Part shown: positions 43,498 through 52,032 of the stretch, piece by piece
Numbering within the stretch: position 1 is the first letter of the stretch
Layout: each line of letters starts with the position of its first letter
Assembly: GCA_012516075.1 (NCBI GenBank)
Contig: JAAYXE010000031.1
Coordinates: 62,001-126,000 of the forward strand
Reading direction: 5' to 3'
Length of the DNA stretch: 64,000 nucleotides
From: Chloroflexota bacterium
GTDB lineage: Bacteria; Chloroflexota; Anaerolineae; Anaerolineales; UBA4823
Made by a program: the position numbers and the translations under genes
The notes under the pieces: model-generated
Databases searched by the model: none
Seen by the model: only the letters and a program-made list of their open reading frames with translations
Told to the model about the DNA's origin: nothing

Positions 43498-44507
43498 GTG
43501 ATAATTTCTCCGGTTCCCCCGTTTGAAAGCGACTTCTGTGCGGCTTCCAGAACCTGTATCACCTTCATCCCCTGCACACCGTCGCTTCGCACCGGACTGC
43601 CGGTACGGATGCATTCCAGAAAGTGCCGGCATTCCACCATCAGGGGTTCTTCCCACTTCACGGGGTATGTGACCACATCCCCGTAGCGGTAAGCGAGGTG
43701 AAAATCTTCATACGTATCGTTGTAAGGCTGGACATCGATCCCCTTATCGTAGATCTTGACCTTTTCCTCCTGCTCGATATCGTCGTACACGATCATCTTC
43801 TTGTTGCCAACGATCGTGATTCGCCGGATCTTACAGGGGTCCAGCCAGCTGACGTGCAGGTCAGCCATAATCTTGGACTCGAAATTCAGGGTCACATGGG
43901 CGACGTCGTGCACGCCGTGATTGAGATACATGCCCCCTCTGGCGCTGACTGAAATCGGTTCCATCCCCAGGATGTAAAACAGGATCGAGATATCATGAGG
44001 AGCCAGATCCCATATAACATTGGTATCCGGCTGGTACAATCCCAGATTCACGCGGGTGGACTGGATGTAGAAGATCTGCCCGATCTCACCGCTGGAGATG
44101 ATTTCCTTGAGCGCTACAACAGCCGGGTTATACAGAAATGTGTGTCCGGCCATAATCAGCCTGCCCATGGCACGGGCCGTTTCCACGAGCTCCCGTGCTT
44201 CCTGGCTGGTGCGCGCCAGGGGCTTTTCCACAAGCACATGTTTGCCGGCGCGCAGGCAGGCCATTGCGATCGAGTAATGGGTGGAAACGGGCGTTGCAAT
44301 GGCGACAGCTTCGATATCCGTATTCAGCAGGTCTTCAAGGTTGGGTGTTGTGCAGACCCCCGGATACAGCGAGCGGATGTGATCCAGGCGTTCCTGTTTC
44401 CTGTCGCATACCACCTGCAAATCGGCTTCTGGCAGGCAGTAGAAGTTGCGAATCAGGTTGGGACCCCAGTATCCTGCGCCGATCACTCCCACGCTGACAG
44501 GTTTCAT
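43491..44507 (-). CDS. Gfo/Idh/MocA-family sugar-nucleotide dehydrogenase (WbpB/WlbA-like)
   Basis: A 338-residue NAD(P)-dependent oxidoreductase. The Rossmann motif is GVIGAGYWGPNL near the N-terminus; the catalytic Lys is in EKPLA near residue 95; the WDLAPHDISIL segment provides the usual Asp/His pair. The ATG at 44507 follows GGGAGG by five bases; an upstream extension to 44558 lacks a ribosome site. WbpB/WlbA relatives oxidise C3 of UDP-GlcNAcA to a 3-keto sugar for transamination. The direct overlap with the acetyltransferase supports such a route. The UDP-sugar 6-dehydrogenase that would make the substrate is not in the window. Confidence 0.92.
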   Translation of the reverse strand: MKPVSVGVIGAGYWGPNLIRNFYCLPEADLQVVCDRKQERLDHIRSLYPGVCTTPNLEDLLNTDIEAVAIATPVSTHYSIAMACLRAGKHVLVEKPLARTSQEARELVETARAMGRLIMAGHTFLYNPAVVALKEIISSGEIGQIFYIQSTRVNLGLYQPDTNVIWDLAPHDISILFYILGMEPISVSARGGMYLNHGVHDVAHVTLNFESKIMADLHVSWLDPCKIRRITIVGNKKMIVYDDIEQEEKVKIYDKGIDVQPYNDTYEDFHLAYRYGDVVTYPVKWEEPLMVECRHFLECIRTGSPVRSDGVQGMKVIQVLEAAQKSLSNGGTGEIITW

Positions 44508-44548
44508 AGTGGCCTCCCTCACCTGAACAAATCGAATGGAATTTCCGG

Positions 44549-44569
44549 GCTCCAGCACGGTGCTGGCGC
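44549..44569. repeat. Short palindrome ahead of the Gfo/Idh gene
   Basis: CCAGCAC-G-GTGCTGG (44552-44566) with two more matching base pairs outside one mismatch. It lies in the 115-base gap between the sugar transferase stop and the Gfo/Idh start, about 40 bases before that ATG. No T-run follows, so an operator or weak RNA hairpin is more likely than a terminator. Confidence 0.45.
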
Positions 44570-44622
44570 AGCGTTACCCCCAGAGACGATCTGCGGGCAG
44601 CCCGGTGGTTAATCTTCAGAAC

Positions 44623-45468
44623 CTATTTCCAGATACCGGATACCTTTGGAGGTGTCCAGTCTCCATCAAAATCGGGGAGCGACTGCGGGCGTGCAGCCTC
44701 GCGGGGCTCCAGATCCTGATTTCCCTTCAATGCAGAATGCAGCGCGGGTGCAGAATTCTCGGCTGGCCGGGGGCGTGACGACGAGCGTGCCGGTATCTTT
44801 TTGGCCATGCGCGTCCAGAACCCTTCGCCCCCTTTGAGCACCAGCGCTACAGTCATCAAAATGATCTTCAGATCCAGCCAGATGCTCCAGTTGTCAATGT
44901 ACTGCAGATCCAGGTCAATCAGCTCACTGAACGAGCTGTCCGCTTTGGCGGTAACCTGCCATAATCCGGTGGCGCCTGGCTTCACCGAAAGCCGCCTGCG
45001 CTGCTCGGGCGTGTAATGCTCCACCTCCAGCTGAACATGCGGGCGTGGACCAACCAGGCTCATGTCGCCTTTCAGGATGTTCCACAACTGGGGAAGTTCG
45101 TCCAGATAGAAAGAGCGGATCACACGACCGACGCGAGTGATGCGCGGGTCGCCCATCAGCTTGCGGTAGGGCAGGGCTTTGCCGTTCCCGTTACGCTCGC
45201 TTTCGATCAATTCTTTCAGATACTGGATATAACTGCTATCGTCGCCGCCGCTGACCATCGAACGAAATTTATACAGATGGAAGGTGACCCCATCTTTCCC
45301 GACTCGCTTGTGGCGGTATATCACCGGGCCTTTTGAGTCCAGCTTAATGGCTATGGCGATGATCAGCATCACCGGCCAGAGCAGGAGCAGGCTGAAGATG
45401 ACGACAACGATATCGATAAGACGCTTCAATGAGCTGTTGACCGGATTTGCAGCGCGATGTGTATTCAT
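44623..45468 (-). CDS. Initiating polyprenyl-phosphate sugar-1-phosphate transferase
   Basis: A 281-residue monotopic phosphoglycosyl transferase. One hydrophobic stretch (about 18-40) precedes the conserved catalytic domain: VIYRHKRVGKDG, KFRSM, then DELPQLWNILKGDMSLVGPRP region and PGATGLWQV. Such enzymes transfer sugar-1-phosphate from UDP-sugar to undecaprenyl phosphate and start the repeat unit. It is shorter than WbaP and lacks the N-terminal multi-pass domain, as in PglC/WcaJ core forms. About 50 C-terminal residues (Pro/Ser/Arg rich) extend beyond the family core and are of unknown role. GAGGGG lies six bases ahead of the ATG. Confidence 0.94.
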   Translation of the reverse strand: MNTHRAANPVNSSLKRLIDIVVVIFSLLLLWPVMLIIAIAIKLDSKGPVIYRHKRVGKDGVTFHLYKFRSMVSGGDDSSYIQYLKELIESERNGNGKALPYRKLMGDPRITRVGRVIRSFYLDELPQLWNILKGDMSLVGPRPHVQLEVEHYTPEQRRRLSVKPGATGLWQVTAKADSSFSELIDLDLQYIDNWSIWLDLKIILMTVALVLKGGEGFWTRMAKKIPARSSSRPRPAENSAPALHSALKGNQDLEPREAARPQSLPDFDGDWTPPKVSGIWK

Positions 45469-45477
45469 AATTACCCC

Positions 45478-46656
45478 TCATGTCCATCCATTAAGACTCT
45501 TATAAACACCTGCCAGTCGTTCCCCGATCCTGTCCCAGGCGTGAAACGATTCCACGTACTTGCGCCCGTTGACAGACATGTTACGTCTGCGTTCGGGACT
45601 ATTGAGCAGTTCCAGTACGGCTGAGGCAAAGGCTTCTTCTGTATCCCCGAGCAGCACATCCCTTCCGGCCTCTGCGCACAGGGCCTGGAAGGCAAGGCTG
45701 GTGGAGACACATGGGGTACCGACGGCCATACTCTCCAGCATTTTGTTCTGAATCCCGGCCCCGCTGACCATAGGGCAAACGGTCACTGTGGCCCGCGAAA
45801 GATACGGGCGTACGTCGGGAACGGTGCCAGTCACTTCCACCTGCGGATCTTGAGCCAGTGCCCTGATTTTGGGCGCCGGATCGCGGCCGACGATCTGGAA
45901 CTTTACCCGTGGGTTATGGCGGCGAATCAGGGGCAGCACCCGGTGGTAGAACCACAGTACGCTGGCAACATTGACGTAATAGCTCATCTTCCCCAGGAAC
46001 ATGATCGTCTCAGGATCACGTTCGCCGTCGTTGTACTGGAAGTAATCCAGGTAGACCCCGTTGGGAAGCACCATAACCCGGTCGCTGCCGGCACCCATTG
46101 CCTGCTGGTCTGCCGGCGAGCTGACCAGCAGGTGATCGTAATGCCCGATCAGAGATGGTTCGTAGCGGCGAATTTTCAGCCATTCGATCAAAGCTAGTGC
46201 ACGCTGTTTTGGGGGCACATGGGCTGCCGTCAGGCTGCGCCGGTAGGCCAGTGCCAGGCTGTCAACCGCGGCGAACACCTTTGGCCGGCCCTGCAGGTGG
46301 GCGGTTGCCGGGGCAGCCCGCAGAAACTCCGTGTGGATCAGGTCGAAATCTTCCTGTTCGTTCAGGTGACGAACGATCTGGTTCAACTGATCCGAGCGGC
46401 AGTAGGCGACGGAAAGGGGCGTGCCCGTTGGCAGCGATGCCAGACTGCGAATATAGGGCTCAAATCGATTTAGAAAGACGGGATAGACAGCCTTACAGTA
46501 GGGCTTCACCTCGGCGATGTAGCGAGCCTCCTGATCTGGCTGAACCAGGCAAACCAGGGTGACCTCATATCCCATGCGAGCCAGTTCACGGATGAACGCG
46601 AACGGCCGGATGCGGACCTGAGATGGGACGTAAGGCGTAATGAAGAGGATGCGCAT
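45478..46656 (-). CDS. GT4-family glycosyltransferase
   Basis: A 392-residue GT-B glycosyltransferase. The N-terminal domain starts MRILFITPYVPSQ; the C-terminal domain has IMFLGKMSYYVNV and the nucleotide-sugar site GAGIQNKMLESMAVGTP (EX7E-like). This form, with the SYYVNVASVLWF segment, resembles sugar transferases of the TIGR03087/WsaF-like type in exopolysaccharide loci. Lies 9 bases ahead of the sugar transferase gene. Donor sugar unknown. Confidence 0.9.
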   Translation of the reverse strand: MRILFITPYVPSQVRIRPFAFIRELARMGYEVTLVCLVQPDQEARYIAEVKPYCKAVYPVFLNRFEPYIRSLASLPTGTPLSVAYCRSDQLNQIVRHLNEQEDFDLIHTEFLRAAPATAHLQGRPKVFAAVDSLALAYRRSLTAAHVPPKQRALALIEWLKIRRYEPSLIGHYDHLLVSSPADQQAMGAGSDRVMVLPNGVYLDYFQYNDGERDPETIMFLGKMSYYVNVASVLWFYHRVLPLIRRHNPRVKFQIVGRDPAPKIRALAQDPQVEVTGTVPDVRPYLSRATVTVCPMVSGAGIQNKMLESMAVGTPCVSTSLAFQALCAEAGRDVLLGDTEEAFASAVLELLNSPERRRNMSVNGRKYVESFHAWDRIGERLAGVYKSLNGWT

Positions 46657-46661
46657 ACCGT

Positions 46662-47768
46662 TTACCGGCTCTGCACAACGACGCGAGTGTTCTTCAACTG
46701 CTGCTCAGCAGCGGAGAAGTACTCTTCGATGCTGCCGTAGCGCAGGATCCATTCTGCATAACGCTGCAGGCCCTGCTCCACTGAAACCTGAGGCTGCCAG
46801 CCCAGCGCACGCAGGCGGCTGGCGTCGGTGGTCAGGTGGCGGGTATCGCCGGGGCGAAACTCGCCGCGCAGCTCTGGCTGCACTTCTCGCCCGTACACCT
46901 TCCCCAGCAGCCGGATGAATTCCAGGACGGTGGTCCCGACTCCAGTACCGACGTTGAAGACCTGGTAGTTGGCTTCCTCTTTTTCGGCCACCAGCAAATT
47001 AGCCCGGGCGACATCCTCCACAAAGGTGAAATCGCGTGTCTGGCAGCCGTCTTCATACACCACGGGCGGGCGGTTGTTCAGAATGCGGGTGGAGAAGATC
47101 GAGCAGATTCCCGTATATGGGTTGAACAGCGACTGGCGTGGCCCGTAGGTGAGAGAATAGCGCAGCGCCACCGTGGGGATTTCGTACAGCTTCCCCAGGT
47201 TGATGGCGAGCATTTCATTCCAGTACTTCGACAGGCCGTAAGGCATGGGCGGGTCGACATGGCTTTCGTCGATGGGAAGACCGCTCATCTCCCGGCCGCA
47301 CTGCGGGCAGTGCAGCTCCCAATCGCGCCGGTAAAGCTGCTCCACCGGGCGCCGCGGCGGGTAACACGGGCCGTGCTCGGGGCAGAGGTATTTCCCCTCC
47401 GGATAAACGGCCTGAGATGAGGCAACAATCACTTTTTTGACGGGGTGACGGTCGCGGATCAGTTCGTAGAGGACCGCTGTTGGCAGTGAGTTGTTTGTGA
47501 AATAATGGCTGATGGCACTGGTGAAACCGCCATCGGCAGCCTGGTGAAATACCCAGTCAACCCCGTCCAGCGCCCGGTCCAGGTCGTCGCGTTCGCGCAC
47601 ATCTCCCTGGATAAATTCGGCATCCTCCGGGATCCAATCAGGGCGGCCTTTCAGGTGCGTGGGCTGGGCCAGGTTGTCCAGAATGCGTACCTGGTGACCC
47701 TTTTCCAGCAGCAGATCAACAATGTGCGAGCCGATTAAACCGGCGCCGCCAGTGACAAGAGCTTTCAT
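46662..47768 (-). CDS. NAD-dependent sugar-nucleotide epimerase, dTDP-L-rhamnose 4-epimerase-like
   Basis: A 368-residue extended short-chain dehydrogenase. The NAD motif is TGGAGLIGSH; the catalytic YxxxK is Tyr177 in YGLSK; the Ser is in VASSQAVY. Between about 127 and 160 there is an insert with CPEHG...C and CPQCG, a likely Zn ribbon. The same insert followed by NPYTG..SIFSTR occurs in the dTDP-L-rhamnose 4-epimerase group that makes dTDP-6-deoxy-L-talose, from memory of that family. So it probably interconverts a dTDP-6-deoxyhexose at C4, but substrate is not proven. Encoded 5 bases ahead of the GT4 gene. Confidence 0.85.
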   Translation of the reverse strand: MKALVTGGAGLIGSHIVDLLLEKGHQVRILDNLAQPTHLKGRPDWIPEDAEFIQGDVRERDDLDRALDGVDWVFHQAADGGFTSAISHYFTNNSLPTAVLYELIRDRHPVKKVIVASSQAVYPEGKYLCPEHGPCYPPRRPVEQLYRRDWELHCPQCGREMSGLPIDESHVDPPMPYGLSKYWNEMLAINLGKLYEIPTVALRYSLTYGPRQSLFNPYTGICSIFSTRILNNRPPVVYEDGCQTRDFTFVEDVARANLLVAEKEEANYQVFNVGTGVGTTVLEFIRLLGKVYGREVQPELRGEFRPGDTRHLTTDASRLRALGWQPQVSVEQGLQRYAEWILRYGSIEEYFSAAEQQLKNTRVVVQSR

Positions 47769-47806
47769 AATGATTTCTCCAGTGTTGGGATGGATTTACC
47801 GGCCGG

Positions 47807-49108
47807 TCAGGAGCTGGGAATTTCACGCGCTGCCCGGGCCTGTTTGTTCAGCAGTGAGCGGGCCCAGCGGTAGATCTCAAATACGGCCAGCGCTGCAAAA
47901 GGCATCATTGCCGCATCCACCGGCAGGCGGTAGCGGATGCTGGCCCAGGTCAGGATATGCATCAGCGAGTACACCACAGCGAAGAGGTAAATTAACGATG
48001 CCCGGCGCCGCTCTGGCAGGGAGCGCACGAGACCGATCAGGAAAAAGGGCAGATAAACACCGAAGGAGAGCAGGCGCATCTGGTTACTCAGGGTGCTCGA
48101 TTCGGGTGAGAACCAGAAGTTGAAGAAAATACCCACCCTGCTGAGGCTGAGCAGCGCATAGCGCTGCGGGTCGGTCAGAATAAACTCCAGGCCTCTGCGA
48201 GTCAGGGCTGTGTTCCACTGCGCCTCGTTCAACCCCTGGTTTTTTAAATCATCCGGCAGCGGGGCAACATAATCCTGATCGAAGTGGATACCGTGGTTCG
48301 GGTGGTTGGCAGCGTAGAGGGCATACCCGGCGTTGGAATTGAGCGGCAGGAACGCAGAGTAAACCAGGTAATTGCGGACCGTCCAGGGCAGGATAAGGAT
48401 GACCATGACGGCCAGGGAGAGGGCCGGCTGCCACCAGCGTAACGACGGGTTTCTGCGGCAGGCCCACACCAGCCAGGCGAAATGAAAGGGCAGCCAGAGC
48501 AGGATCGACTGGCGCAGCAAGGCAGTGATCCCCATTACGGCACCCAGCACCAGCCACTGGGATTTGGATAGCTGTTCGTGCCCGGCAATCTCCAGGGACA
48601 GATCCAGCATGGCCAGCACGCCCAGGATGAAGAACGATTCGGTCATCAGGGCGGCGTCATGGTAGATGAAGTACAGATATACCGCCCCGGCAGCTGCAGC
48701 GAGCAGACCCACCGGTTCGCCGAAGAGACGCCGGCCCAGGCGGAAGAGCAGCCAGGCACAGAGCACTCCGCTGATCACCGCCTGCACCACGCGGGCGACC
48801 AGCGGGACAAAACCGGTCAGCGCATAAATGCCGGCCAGGTACAGCGGGTAGACAAATGACCAGTGGGCTGTTGGGGTGTTCGCCTGGGTGAAGGGGTACC
48901 AGTAGCGATCAAAGCTGTAGCCCCTCCCATCCAGAATGGAAAGCGCAAGGGCATTGTAGGAGACCTGATCCCACACTCTGGTTTGCTGGGGGGTGAGCAG
49001 TTCGTTGCCCAGGTAGAAACTGGCCCCAATGCGCAGTACTACCGCCAACAGCATGATGATCAGCAGCCAGCGTCTGGTAGACAGATCATAATTAAGGATA
49101 GATTTCAT
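47807..49108 (-). CDS. Membrane glycosyltransferase, GT39/ArnT-like (second copy)
   Basis: A 433-residue multi-pass protein with ten or more hydrophobic segments. The first loop has VWDQVSYNALA with an Asp in the position of the GT39 catalytic acid, and FVYPLYLAGIYAL follows, typical of bacterial PMT/ArnT-like proteins. The ATG at 49108 overlaps the end of the upstream GT4 gene; open frames reach 49186, but those residues overlap the GT4 gene deeply and look unlike protein. Only weak similarity of layout to the GT39 at 35851; they are not close copies. Likely adds a sugar from a polyprenyl carrier on the outer side of the membrane. Confidence 0.83.
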   Translation of the reverse strand: MKSILNYDLSTRRWLLIIMLLAVVLRIGASFYLGNELLTPQQTRVWDQVSYNALALSILDGRGYSFDRYWYPFTQANTPTAHWSFVYPLYLAGIYALTGFVPLVARVVQAVISGVLCAWLLFRLGRRLFGEPVGLLAAAAGAVYLYFIYHDAALMTESFFILGVLAMLDLSLEIAGHEQLSKSQWLVLGAVMGITALLRQSILLWLPFHFAWLVWACRRNPSLRWWQPALSLAVMVILILPWTVRNYLVYSAFLPLNSNAGYALYAANHPNHGIHFDQDYVAPLPDDLKNQGLNEAQWNTALTRRGLEFILTDPQRYALLSLSRVGIFFNFWFSPESSTLSNQMRLLSFGVYLPFFLIGLVRSLPERRRASLIYLFAVVYSLMHILTWASIRYRLPVDAAMMPFAALAVFEIYRWARSLLNKQARAAREIPSS

Positions 49109-50276
49109 TCCAGGTCTCATACACGCGCCGCCAGTTGTACTGCGTTTCCACCCAGCGGCGCCCGTTCTCTCGCAGCCGCTGCGCAAGCTGCGGATCGCAT
49201 AAAACCCGCACGACTGCCTGCGCGAATTGTTCCGGTGTATCGGCGATCAGAATGTTTTCCCCATCGATATAGCGGATGCCTTCCGCCCCGGTGCGGGTTG
49301 AGATCACCGGAAGTCCCCAGCTCCAGGCATCCAGAATTTTGACCCGCATGCCGCTTCCTGAATGCAGCGGTACCACAAAAGCTGCGGCTGCTTCCAGAAA
49401 GGGGCGTGGATCGGCAATATAACCGGTAACCCGAACACCCCCGGCGGTTGCCAGAGCGCGCACAGCTTCGGGAGGTCTTTTCCCAATTATCGTGAAGGTG
49501 ACACCCGGAACCTGGGAGCGGACCTGCGGCCAGACCTGCTGGGCAAACCACAGCACACCTTCGACGTTGGGCAGCCAGAACATCGTTCCCAGATGGAGAA
49601 TGTCTCTTGCGCCGGGATGCGGAGTCACCGGGCTGGTTTGCTCGGGGTCAATGCAGATGGGAATAACGCTGTATTCTGGGCCCGGCCGGGAGCCGCTCTG
49701 CAGGGTGCGGCGGTCCTCCTCGGTCACGGTTACCACCTGGTCAAACCGGGCACAGGTCTTCATTTCGTAAGCTTTTAACCTGCGCCACTCCCATTCAAGG
49801 AAGATGCGCTTCAGAGGGTTTTTCTCTCCCTGCGCCAGGCGCTGAAAGATCTGGAAGCAGGCATTGTGCTCGTCCAGCACCCGGCGTATCCCCCGGGCCT
49901 GCAGGGCATACTGTGCCATCCACAGCTGGTCGGCGTGGACGGCGTCGAAGGTCTGCTCAGACAGCAGCTGGTTCACTTTTTGAATCATCTCGCGCGACTC
50001 GTCGCGCTGGATGATGAAAGAGCCGCCTTTCAGCAGGCTTAATAGCAGGGCGCGCAGGTCGCGGCTGCGAGACCGCACCATAGGGACGGTGTGCACGGCT
50101 GCACAGAACTGGCGCAGGTGCTCCTGAGCCTGTGGGGGATCATCCGGGCGGTTGAAGGCCAGCAGGGTCACCTCATGGCGCTGCGCCAGGTGACGAAGCA
50201 CGTGGTAAATCCTGACCTTCGGCCCGGCATCGGCAGGGTAGGGCAGCAGCTGTGCAAGGTAAAGGATCTTCGCCAT
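49092..50276 (-). CDS. GT4-family glycosyltransferase
   Basis: A 394-residue GT-B enzyme. It begins MAKILYLAQLLPYPADAGPK, contains DEHNACFQIFQRLAQ, the sugar-binding segment FWLPNVEGVLWFAQQVWP and the C-terminal nucleotide site GSGMRVKILDAWSWGLP. This type is common in exopolysaccharide clusters. The end overlaps the GT39 start by 17 bases. Donor and linkage unknown. Confidence 0.9.
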   Translation of the reverse strand: MAKILYLAQLLPYPADAGPKVRIYHVLRHLAQRHEVTLLAFNRPDDPPQAQEHLRQFCAAVHTVPMVRSRSRDLRALLLSLLKGGSFIIQRDESREMIQKVNQLLSEQTFDAVHADQLWMAQYALQARGIRRVLDEHNACFQIFQRLAQGEKNPLKRIFLEWEWRRLKAYEMKTCARFDQVVTVTEEDRRTLQSGSRPGPEYSVIPICIDPEQTSPVTPHPGARDILHLGTMFWLPNVEGVLWFAQQVWPQVRSQVPGVTFTIIGKRPPEAVRALATAGGVRVTGYIADPRPFLEAAAAFVVPLHSGSGMRVKILDAWSWGLPVISTRTGAEGIRYIDGENILIADTPEQFAQAVVRVLCDPQLAQRLRENGRRWVETQYNWRRVYETWNEIYP

Positions 50277-50317
50277 TTATTTGCCCTGCAGTTTCCTGGT
50301 CTGGGGAGCGCGTGCCA

Positions 50318-51211
50318 TCACAGGTTTGCCAGCCCCTCGTACACCTGACGCCAGAGTTCATCCTTGCGGATCCGCCCCATGCTGAGCTTCCTTGCCAGGC
50401 TGTAGATCACCAGCTTCAACAGAGCGGTGGTCTGCATTGCACTGCGCAGTCTGCGAGCTGCCTGGGGGCCTGCGTGCTTGGCAAAATACTGCAGCTTACC
50501 GCGGTAGAGCATTAAGAAACGGCCGGGGGTGCGCCCGCTGCTGCCGCCGCCTGTGTGGGTGACCTCTGCCCCGGGTACGTGAGCGACTTTCCAGCCTGCA
50601 TTGACGGCGCGGTAGCAGAAATCGACCTCTTCGCTGTACATGAAGAAGTTTTCGTCCAGCAGTCCCACCTGATCGAAAACCTCCCGGCGAGCCATCAGGC
50701 AGGCGCCGTCCACTCTGCCGGTTTCTACGTACCCGTCTGTGTTGGCCTCAGCTGTCTGAACGTTTTTATCCAGCCCCAGCAGGCTCTGGATTTCGGACCG
50801 GAAGGTTGGGAGCGGGCCGTATGACGGCTGCGGGCTGCCGTCCTCAAAGCGCAGGTTTGCACCGGCAATTCCGATGGAGGGAACCCGGTCCAGCAGGTCT
50901 GCCATCGTCTCCGCTGCACTGCCGGTTAAAAAGGCATCGCTGTTCAGCAGCAGGATGTAGCGCCCGCGGCTGACCCGAATCCCCTGGTTGTTGGCTCGCG
51001 CAAACCCGAGGTTCTCGCTGTTTTCAATCAGCCTGACCTCAGGAAACTCCGTGCGCACCATGGCCTGACTGCCATCGGTCGAGCCGTTGTCGATCACAAT
51101 TACCTCGAACGTCCGGCTCTGAACCGTGGCATATACGGAGCGCAAACAGCGTTCCAGCAAACTGCGCGTGTTCCAGTTGACGATCAGGATGGAGAGGTCG
51201 ACGGAGTTCAC
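50318..51211 (-). CDS. GT2-family glycosyltransferase, rhamnosyltransferase-like
   Basis: A 297-residue GT-A enzyme of the WbbL type. Motifs: LIVNWNTRSLLERCL, IDNGSTDGS, the metal-site variant LLNSDAFL, VDGACLMARREVF and the acceptor motif MYSEEVDFCYR. Starts with GTG at 51211, overlapping the sulfotransferase TGA as GTGA. Such enzymes transfer dTDP-rhamnose or related 6-deoxysugars, which would fit the epimerase and nucleotidyltransferase in the locus (inference). Confidence 0.9.
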   Translation of the reverse strand: MNSVDLSILIVNWNTRSLLERCLRSVYATVQSRTFEVIVIDNGSTDGSQAMVRTEFPEVRLIENSENLGFARANNQGIRVSRGRYILLLNSDAFLTGSAAETMADLLDRVPSIGIAGANLRFEDGSPQPSYGPLPTFRSEIQSLLGLDKNVQTAEANTDGYVETGRVDGACLMARREVFDQVGLLDENFFMYSEEVDFCYRAVNAGWKVAHVPGAEVTHTGGGSSGRTPGRFLMLYRGKLQYFAKHAGPQAARRLRSAMQTTALLKLVIYSLARKLSMGRIRKDELWRQVYEGLANL

Positions 51212-52032
51212 CAGTCCCAGCCCTGTTCGTAGCCCATTTCGATTAGAGTGGCTCCAGCAATTTCTTTGAACCGCTGCCGGTGAGCCTCATTAAAGTAGTT
51301 GCGCCAGTCTCCCACGATTCCTTTACGGAAGTGAGAATTCGGGTCTGCCTGGCCGGCAGTTCGCCAGCTTTTCCAGATCTTTTTACCCACGGTGAGCCGT
51401 TCAAAGCGGTTGCGCTGGACGATGGATGCGACGAACGCATCCGGCAGATGGTTGTTGATGAACTGCAGCACTCTTTTGAACTCAGCCTGCGGCCGGGCGA
51501 TCAGATCCTCATAGCGCACACAGACGATCTCCATGCCGCTGTCCAGCCAGGATTGGGTCAGGCAGATCAGATCGCGTGCAGAACGCACCCCTTTGGCGCC
51601 CTCGATGCACATCATCACAGCCTCATCGTCTGGAAGCTGCTGGAACATCTGGTGGACACGGTTGGTGACGTCCCGGCGCAGGTGGAATACCCGCGAGACC
51701 ACCTGGTCGCGCGGATCGCGAATCATTAACACCACCTTGATCTGGCTGCTGTTCAGGATCTCTCCCAGCTCGGGCGTGTAATGGTCGTGTCCATGGACGA
51801 CCTGGCCCGGTTCGACCTGCCGGTAGCGCTGGATTTCTCCCTGAAAATTGCCGGCCTGGTGGTAACCGGGGATAGAAGTGATCAGGCGCATCATCCAGGT
51901 CGTCCCGGTCTTCGGACTGCCGTTCACCAGGACTTTTGCAGGCACGACCTTTCGTCCCTGCCTAAGCTGATATGTTAATGAATGACGGGCATAATCGATT
52001 TCTTCGCCAAGTATTTTTAACAACTGTTTCAT
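51208..52032 (-). CDS. PAPS-dependent sulfotransferase
   Basis: A 274-residue soluble sulfotransferase of the Sulfotransfer_1 fold. The 5'-phosphosulfate loop is NGSPKTGTTWM (about 37-47), the 3'-phosphate site is IRDPRDQVVSR (about 100-110), and the late motif HFRKGIVGDWRNYF (about 235-250) matches the RKGxxGDW signature. It transfers sulfate from PAPS to a hydroxyl or amine, here most likely of the glycan or a glycolipid because it lies between the polymerase/ligase gene and a glycosyltransferase, overlapping both by 4 bases (ATGA and GTGA). Genes making PAPS are not in the window. Confidence 0.93.
   Translation of the reverse strand: MKQLLKILGEEIDYARHSLTYQLRQGRKVVPAKVLVNGSPKTGTTWMMRLITSIPGYHQAGNFQGEIQRYRQVEPGQVVHGHDHYTPELGEILNSSQIKVVLMIRDPRDQVVSRVFHLRRDVTNRVHQMFQQLPDDEAVMMCIEGAKGVRSARDLICLTQSWLDSGMEIVCVRYEDLIARPQAEFKRVLQFINNHLPDAFVASIVQRNRFERLTVGKKIWKSWRTAGQADPNSHFRKGIVGDWRNYFNEAHRQRFKEIAGATLIEMGYEQGWDW

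Noticed and set aside
43498..43656. Longer start for the acetyltransferase
   Set aside because: These codons are the Gfo/Idh gene in another frame; the family core begins at the ATG at 43497.
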